From Methylobacter sp. (GTDB taxonomy: Bacteria > Pseudomonadota > Gammaproteobacteria > Methylococcales > Methylomonadaceae): DNA of 9,083 nt. The notes below the pieces were generated by a model. It ran no database searches. It was not told the DNA's origin and saw only the letters and a program-made list of their open reading frames with translations. The position numbers and the translations under genes were made by a program. This document shows, piece after piece, positions 5,726-9,083 of this stretch. The stretch lies in NCBI GenBank assembly GCA_003158415.1, contig PMJA01000309.1, positions 1 to 9,083 of the forward strand, read 5' to 3'. Position 1 is the stretch's first letter; every line of letters starts with the position of its first letter.

Positions 5726-6418
5726 ATGAAGCTTCTGATTCTCCGTTTTATGTTTATGGCTTTTTTTATTTTTGTGCCACTTAAAGCGTGGACAGTAGAG
5801 ACATTTGGACCTACAGGAAATTTAATCTATGACACAACATTCAATGCGTTATTTAAAAAACAGCATAACCTAGAACCTTGGGTCAAGGAATATTTACAGA
5901 CTCAAAATGGTGTCTCAGGTGGTTCCGAAACACGTATGATTGGAGGCAAAATTTATGAGCTTTACACCGTTTGTAAACCGCACTATTGCTCAGGAAATGT
6001 TATCTTTGTATTTTTCGAATCTGGCGGAGCACATGCTTGGGCACTTTTAATAAACGATAATGATGTGTTGCGTTTTTTCGGTAATCCTGATGTGGAAATG
6101 CAGTCGGCACTCAAAGGTGAAACGAATTTTGTATTAACAGAGTCTTATGCCAAAAAAGCTGTGCTTAAGATACTAAAAGACCCAGATTCTGTAACGTTTG
6201 GTGAATTAAGCCAAGCTACAAATACAGGTGCATGTTTGACCGTGAATACCAGGAATTCATTTGGAGGTTATACAGAAAAGCAACAAGTTATATTGGTTAG
6301 GATGGGTAGCATCTGGATTGTGAGCGGTGAGATGTTAGTCGATATTAGTCACGAATTGTGTTTAAAAGGGTTAATCAATATAAAAATCAATGAAAATAAT
6401 GGGGGTAGGCTTCATTGA
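5726..6418 (+). CDS. Secreted Ivy-family lysozyme-inhibitor-like protein with a second C-terminal domain
   Basis: A 230-residue protein, ATG at 5726. Residues 1-21 are a signal peptide (MKLLILRFMFMAFFIFVPLKA). Residues about 37-130 resemble Ivy, the periplasmic inhibitor of C-type lysozyme: TTFNALFKKQHNLEPWVKEYL, then IGGKIYELYTVCKPHYCSGNVIFVFF. The loop CKPHYC (83-88) corresponds to the CKPHDC loop whose His plugs the lysozyme active site; Asp is Tyr here. Residues 139-215 are a second unit, KKAVLKILKDPDSVTFGELSQ and CLTVNTRNSFGGYTEKQQVILV, a pattern I know from other small envelope proteins of unknown function. E. coli Ivy is about 157 residues, so this is a fusion. It would protect cell-wall peptidoglycan from host or grazer lysozyme, or control lytic transglycosylases. 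The gene is AT-richer than the mob genes and is closed by an attC-like site. Confidence 0.72.
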   Translation: MKLLILRFMFMAFFIFVPLKAWTVETFGPTGNLIYDTTFNALFKKQHNLEPWVKEYLQTQNGVSGGSETRMIGGKIYELYTVCKPHYCSGNVIFVFFESGGAHAWALLINDNDVLRFFGNPDVEMQSALKGETNFVLTESYAKKAVLKILKDPDSVTFGELSQATNTGACLTVNTRNSFGGYTEKQQVILVRMGSIWIVSGEMLVDISHELCLKGLINIKINENNGGRLH

Positions 6419-6448
6419 TTTTGAGTTATCGCCTAATGTTAGCAAATC

Positions 6449-6508
6449 ATAACGTAAAGCTCAGCGGGCATAGCATAAGCGACCCTCCGCTGGAGCGTTG
6501 AGTTAGGC
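6449..6508 (+). other. attC-like integron recombination site
   Basis: The site ends in a perfect GTTAGGC (6502-6508). Its inner arms GCTC-AGCGG (6459-6467) and CCGCT-G-GAGC (6487-6496) pair with one extrahelical G at 6492, as attC sites need; TAAC (6450-6453) pairs with GTTA (6502-6505). The opening TAACGTAAAGCTCAGCGG resembles many cassette attC sites. A wider pairing, GCCTAAT at 6431-6437 with GTTAGGC, would extend the site to 78 bases. It lies 30 bases after the stop of the Ivy-domain gene, the usual place. Confidence 0.68.
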
Positions 6509-6514
6509 ATAGGT

Positions 6515-6595
6515 ATTAACATATGGCGCAATACGCTATCACCCCCTACGGATTCCGTCTTACGCGTTATTGGCGAATTCTCCTTACGGGTTAAT
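6515..6595. repeat. Degenerate inverted repeat, REP-like or a decayed attC
   Basis: ATTAAC (6515-6520) pairs with GTTAAT (6590-6595). Inside, GCGCAATACGC (6526-6536) imperfectly pairs with GCGTTATTGGCG (6564-6575), and ACGGA-T-TCCGT is at 6548-6558. The GGCGCAATACGC segment resembles dispersed intergenic palindromes I know from several proteobacteria. It lacks a proper GTTRRRY box. Confidence 0.4.
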
Positions 6596-6596
6596 G

Positions 6597-6971
6597 TCAA
6601 CATTTTTCACTGATTCCACTACGGTTAATTAGTAGTCCGCCACTTTGTGAATAAACTTTAATCGTATGAAGTCCAAGTGAATTATTTTTGTTTGAGAACA
6701 CGAAAAATGAAACTCCAGCACAAATATGGCTGGATTTCTCGTTATAGGAAGTAAGATTGGTTTTAACGGAAACAGTGTCACCAATAACGGTTACGCCTGT
6801 AATATTGTCGTACCAAGATGCCTTTAATTCGGGTATACCAAAATTGTCAGCTAAATAGGATTTAATTGTGTTGGATGTTGCGGTATTTTCGGTTTGAATT
6901 TCAGCTTGTGTCGAAGTTTCAAAGGCAAGTTGTAATAGCAGGGTAGCAATTGTTAAAGCTATTTTTTTCAT
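6597..6971 (-). CDS. Small secreted protein of unknown function
   Basis: A 124-residue protein. The start ATG at 6971 is preferred over an upstream TTG at 7025 because it opens directly with a signal peptide, MKKIALTIATLLLQLAFETSTQA (1-23, cleavage after the final Ala likely). The mature part of about 101 residues has a helix-like N-terminus (NTIKSYLADNFGIPELKA) followed by alternating strands (VTVIGDTVSVKTNL, ICAGVSFFVF, GLHTIKVYSQSGGLLINRSGISEKC). Two cysteines, Cys84 and the C-terminal Cys124, could form a disulfide in the periplasm. I do not recognise the family. It lies 84 bases downstream of, and in line with, the membrane-anchored gene 7056-7514, so the two may share a transcript. The base composition is AT-rich like the rest of the cargo region. 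Confidence 0.65.
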   Translation of the reverse strand: MKKIALTIATLLLQLAFETSTQAEIQTENTATSNTIKSYLADNFGIPELKASWYDNITGVTVIGDTVSVKTNLTSYNEKSSHICAGVSFFVFSNKNNSLGLHTIKVYSQSGGLLINRSGISEKC

Positions 6972-7055
6972 TTTTTTCTCAAAATTAAATACGCAGGAAA
7001 ATAGGCGACAAACAACGTTTTTCAATAGACGCAGAAACCGTCGTTATTCCCCTAT

Positions 7056-7514
7056 TCATTCATAAGATGTTCGTATGCCTAACAACTTGGCGACTTCGCT
7101 GATTGCTTTCGTGTTCTGTTTTGGAAAGTCTATTTTCTTTGCATTATAATTAGGGCTATCTTGGATAGCTTTGCTTTCCTCTAACATTCCGTAAGAAATG
7201 GAAATTAATTCTTTAGATGCTAAGAGAATGTTCGACTTTGAAGGTAACCCAAATATTTTCAGAAATAGTCGCCCGTCTCCAATTATTAGGCTGGACTTTG
7301 ATAGAATGTCTGCCGATTTTGATTTTATCTCGTCGGCAATTTCTTTATTAGATGTTGCGCCCCTTAATTTCGCTTGGTGCAAAAGCAATAGATAGCTAAC
7401 GAAGCTTAGTGATTTTTTCAATTCTTGGACTGGTTCAATTACCAGCTTCAAGACAAATTGTCCTGATACAAAAATCAGGAATCCACCAATGATAGTGAAA
7501 ATAATGTTTTCCAT
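7056..7514 (-). CDS. N-terminally membrane-anchored protein of unknown function
   Basis: A 152-residue protein, ATG at 7514-7512 with a good ribosome-binding site (AAGGGGAT on the minus strand, 7531-7524). Residues 4-24 form one membrane segment (IIFTIIGGFLIFVSGQFVLKL), followed by IEPVQELKK and a helical cytoplasmic domain. A motif around 90-111, LPSKSNILLASKELISISYGML, resembles widespread hypothetical proteins with the pattern GQ..xK..IEPxxE near the membrane and IPSxxNIxxASxxLIxLS further on. From memory these are frequent on mobile elements and integron cassettes; none has a known function that I can name. GTTAGGC in its 3' end (7083-7077) is coding (KLLGI) and not evidence of recombination. 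Confidence 0.65.
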   Translation of the reverse strand: MENIIFTIIGGFLIFVSGQFVLKLVIEPVQELKKSLSFVSYLLLLHQAKLRGATSNKEIADEIKSKSADILSKSSLIIGDGRLFLKIFGLPSKSNILLASKELISISYGMLEESKAIQDSPNYNAKKIDFPKQNTKAISEVAKLLGIRTSYE

Positions 7515-7549
7515 GCGGTATATCCCCTTTTTTGTAGCTTAATAAGTCC

Positions 7550-7555
7550 ATTATA
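7550..7555 (-). promoter_or_regulatory. Possible -10 of the minus-strand cargo genes
   Basis: TATAAT on the minus strand, about 36 bases before the start at 7514, is a perfect -10 hexamer. No good -35 lies 16-18 bases upstream. Between 7515 and 7858 I see no credible gene; short open frames there lack ribosome-binding sites and protein-like composition. Confidence 0.4.
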
Positions 7556-7684
7556 CAGACTTGCATAACACACGATTTTACATGTTATCCAGAAGCTGAA
7601 TAATTTTTGTTGTTTTGTGACTGGACAAAATAATATAACCGGATTGCCGTGACTATTTTTTGCCGACTGTCGCACAAATGGTAA

Positions 7685-7751
7685 GTTTTGAAACAAAAAT
7701 ATAAGCATTTAAAATCAATGGCTTGCAAGTTTAAAATGTTTGTTTCAAAAC
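7685..7751. repeat. 13-bp perfect inverted repeat, 67-base hairpin potential
   Basis: GTTTTGAAACAAA (7685-7697) is the exact complement of TTTGTTTCAAAAC (7739-7751). Inside are the near-complementary CATTTAAA (7706-7713) and TTTAAAATG (7730-7738) and an 8-bp palindrome CTTGCAAG (7722-7729). It is not followed by a T-run typical of a terminator. It may be a binding site or an element involved in replication; function unknown. Confidence 0.55.
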
Positions 7752-7764
7752 ACTCAAACAAAAG

Positions 7765-7852
7765 AATGGAAACCAATGAAAAAGCCTAAAACCTTGACAT
7801 AGTAGCGTTTCCGTTTACAGTTTCCATTTGTTATCACTGAACGAATGGAAAC
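7765..7852 (+). promoter_or_regulatory. Promoter and operators of the HTH gene
   Basis: TTGACA (7794-7799), a perfect -35, is followed after 16 bases by TACAGT (7816-7821). Around it are copies of AATGGAAAC at 7765-7773 and 7844-7852, an inverted copy GTTTCCATT at 7820-7828, and a partial GTTTCC at 7807-7812. The copies flank and overlap the -10, and the last one covers the ribosome-binding region, so the encoded DNA-binding protein probably represses itself. Confidence 0.65.
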
Positions 7853-7858
7853 CCCACC

Positions 7859-8380
7859 ATGTACACATTAGGACAGGCAGCAAAAGCAACAGGGCTTTCA
7901 AAGTCTTGGCTTTCTAAAGCCATTTCAAGCGGCAAGATCTCAGCACAAAAGCAAGAAAATGGTTCTTTTCAAATCGACCCCACCGAATTACACCGCGTGT
8001 TTCCACCAGTGGCAACGGCAACACCAGAAAGTGTTGACGATGAACGAATAGAAACCCAAGAAACAGTAAACGATAACAGTATATTAAAGCGTGAACTTGA
8101 GGTAATGCACGAAGAACGGCAGAGAGAGCGTGAACAGTTGCAAACAACTATTGTGGACTTACGCAGCCGCCTAGATATTACCGAGGCAGCAAGACAGCGA
8201 GAGGCAGAAGCCAGAGAGCAAGCCGCCGCCGATCTGCGGCGGCTTACCCTGCTAATCACACACCAGCCCCAAGAAACAAGCCAAAAGCCGCTAGCAGCCC
8301 CGCCAATGGTGCGCCCTATCTTGTGGGGTGCTTTGGCACTGGTGGCGATAGCCGCCGTGTGGTGGTTCTGGATAAAATGA
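7859..8380 (+). CDS. HTH plasmid replication-associated DNA-binding protein with C-terminal membrane anchor
   Basis: A 173-residue protein, ATG at 7859. Residues 1-47 are a MerR/excisionase-like helix-turn-helix, MYTLGQAAKATGLSKSWLSKAI, with a wing SGKISAQKQENGSFQIDPTELHRVF. Very similar N-termini occur in proteins encoded next to Rep_3 initiators on small gammaproteobacterial plasmids, usually called plasmid replication DNA-binding protein. Residues about 72-132 form a Glu/Arg-rich coiled coil, and residues 152-171 a transmembrane helix (PILWGALALVAIAAVWWFWI). A DNA-binding head tethered to the membrane suggests a link between plasmid and membrane in copy control or partition, which is inference. 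It converges on rep with 5 bases between stop codons. Operators upstream suggest autoregulation. Confidence 0.8.
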   Translation: MYTLGQAAKATGLSKSWLSKAISSGKISAQKQENGSFQIDPTELHRVFPPVATATPESVDDERIETQETVNDNSILKRELEVMHEERQREREQLQTTIVDLRSRLDITEAARQREAEAREQAAADLRRLTLLITHQPQETSQKPLAAPPMVRPILWGALALVAIAAVWWFWIK

Positions 8381-8385
8381 AACCC

Positions 8386-9083
8386 TTATAAACTGCCGCC
8401 TTTTCCTTTTTCCTGTTTATACCTTGCGCGACAAAAGCCGACAAAAGAACCCGCTGGATTTTTTGGGCGTGGCTTGTTCGCCATCCAGCAGCGCCACTCG
8501 GATTCAAGAAAATACACATCAAGACCAGGCGCAACCTTTTTTGCCGATTCAAAGGCAGTTGAAGGGAGTTGTAACCCGCTAGAATTATCAGCCGTCACTT
8601 GCTCAACTGTTTTTTGTGGCGTGATCTTCTCAGCCTGTTTTAGTGTCTTTTCGTCTGCCAACCGCCCCGCTGTTTTTGTCAAAGTAAAGCGCACCCTATC
8701 AACGGCACGACCTTCCTTGATTGCTTCCATATCGACAGTAAACCCCGCCGCTTCTGGGTTTTCTTTGATTTGTTTTATAGCTGGTTCAACTGCAAAGCGT
8801 TTTAGATCGTACCAATCGACGAGTTTACCTTCTGGCACTTTTAACCATTGCCGAAGCTGGTCAAGTTTCACATCTAAAACGGGCGTTTGTTTGTTGGCTA
8901 CTGATTCAAGAAGCATGTAAAGCGTGACGGCATACTTACCAGAAAGCCCAATCATAAAATGCAGTCGAAGCCGTGAAAAGCGACAAGGGGCGCGGATAAC
9001 CTCACAAAGCAGGGCTGGGATTTCAAAGCGGATAATCCCATTTGTCCGCGCATCTTTTGAAGTTACGGCATTCATCATATTGG
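8386..9083 (-). CDS. rep: Plasmid replication initiator (Rep_3/RepB type), C-terminal part; begins at 397
   Basis: This is the rest of the initiator split by linearisation of the circle; the internal Met at 9078 is residue 127 of the joined protein, not a start. It contains GKYAVTLYMLLESVA (about 173-187) and a segment WLKVPEGKLVDWYDLKRFAVEPA (about 205-227), matching the second winged-helix of Rep_3 proteins, where a short helix after a conserved aromatic/Lys-Arg stretch reads the iteron DNA. The tail after about residue 270 is Lys/Gln/Thr rich and of lower conservation. Stop codon TAA is at 8388-8386, only 5 bases from the stop of the convergent HTH gene (7859-8380), with no clear terminator between them, so the two transcripts may overlap. 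Confidence 0.87.
   Translation of the reverse strand, partial: NMMNAVTSKDARTNGIIRFEIPALLCEVIRAPCRFSRLRLHFMIGLSGKYAVTLYMLLESVANKQTPVLDVKLDQLRQWLKVPEGKLVDWYDLKRFAVEPAIKQIKENPEAAGFTVDMEAIKEGRAVDRVRFTLTKTAGRLADEKTLKQAEKITPQKTVEQVTADNSSGLQLPSTAFESAKKVAPGLDVYFLESEWRCWMANKPRPKNPAGSFVGFCRARYKQEKGKGGSL
9060..9083. other. 24-base terminal overlap marking a circular molecule
   Basis: These 24 bases repeat 1-24 exactly and in the same orientation. The rep reading frame is continuous across the join. This is an assembly overlap, not a biological repeat; the circle is 9059 bp. Confidence 0.92.

Larger units (their letters stand above)
5632..6501 (+). mobile_element. Putative integron gene cassette carrying the Ivy-domain gene
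   Basis: GTTAGAC at 5632-5638 and GTTAGGC at 6502-6508 both fit the integron core GTTRRRY. Cleavage after each G would release about 870 bp holding one gene and a terminal attC-like site, the structure of a gene cassette. No integrase is encoded in the window, so it would have been inserted in trans or inherited with flanking DNA. The left boundary rests on only seven bases and is the weaker end. Confidence 0.5.

Noticed and set aside
7077..7083. GCCTAAC (GTTAGGC on the minus strand) as a second integron core
   Set aside because: It encodes Leu-Leu-Gly near the end of the 7056-7514 gene and has no partner box or stem at attC distance.
7475..7776. Two minus-strand frames of 77 and 63 aa upstream of the HTH gene
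   Set aside because: No ribosome-binding sites, Cys/Phe/aromatic-rich composition, and they overlap the inverted repeat and operators.
8474..8920. 148-aa plus-strand frame opposite rep
   Set aside because: It is antisense to the conserved C-terminal half of Rep and shows no domain.

Overview
The window reads as one complete small circular plasmid. Its first 24 bases recur exactly as its last 24 (1-24 and 9060-9083), and a replication-initiator gene runs off the left end and continues without a frame break at the right end. The implied circle is 9059 bp. Gene families point to a Gram-negative host, most likely a gamma- or betaproteobacterium: Rep_3-type initiator, KfrA, IncQ-like mob genes and oriT, and a periplasmic lysozyme inhibitor. 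Genus cannot be read from the sequence.

Layout. (1) 8386-9083 plus 1-397, minus strand: Rep initiator, 356 aa once joined. Upstream of it, 410-570 holds iterons sharing the core CTCGGTTT and an inverted-repeat operator, followed by a repeat-rich stretch with a perfect DnaA box (640-648). (2) 785-3353, plus strand: a ribbon-helix-helix antitoxin and RelE/ParE toxin pair behind a palindromic operator, a DUF3991/Toprim primase-like protein, a cluster of ATAACA repeats, and a KfrA-like coiled-coil protein. This is the maintenance block. (3) 3374-5591: mobilization block. TraD/MobC-like and MobA genes diverge from an IncQ-type oriT, and a membrane-anchored MobB-like gene starts right after the mobA stop codon. 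(4) 5592-7560: AT-richer cargo. It holds a two-domain secreted protein with an Ivy lysozyme-inhibitor half, closed by an attC-like integron recombination site, then two minus-strand genes for a small secreted protein and a membrane-anchored protein. (5) 7685-8380: a long inverted repeat and an operator-flanked promoter driving a HTH/coiled-coil/transmembrane protein of the kind that accompanies Rep_3 replicons. It converges on rep.

Together: Rep, iterons and DnaA replicate the plasmid; toxin-antitoxin and KfrA stabilise it; MobA, TraD, the MobB-like protein and oriT make it mobilizable but not self-transmissible, since no type IV secretion genes are present. The RSF1010 MobA carries a fused primase, whereas here MobA is relaxase only and a separate Toprim protein may supply priming. 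The cargo appears to have come in part as an integron gene cassette without an integrase.
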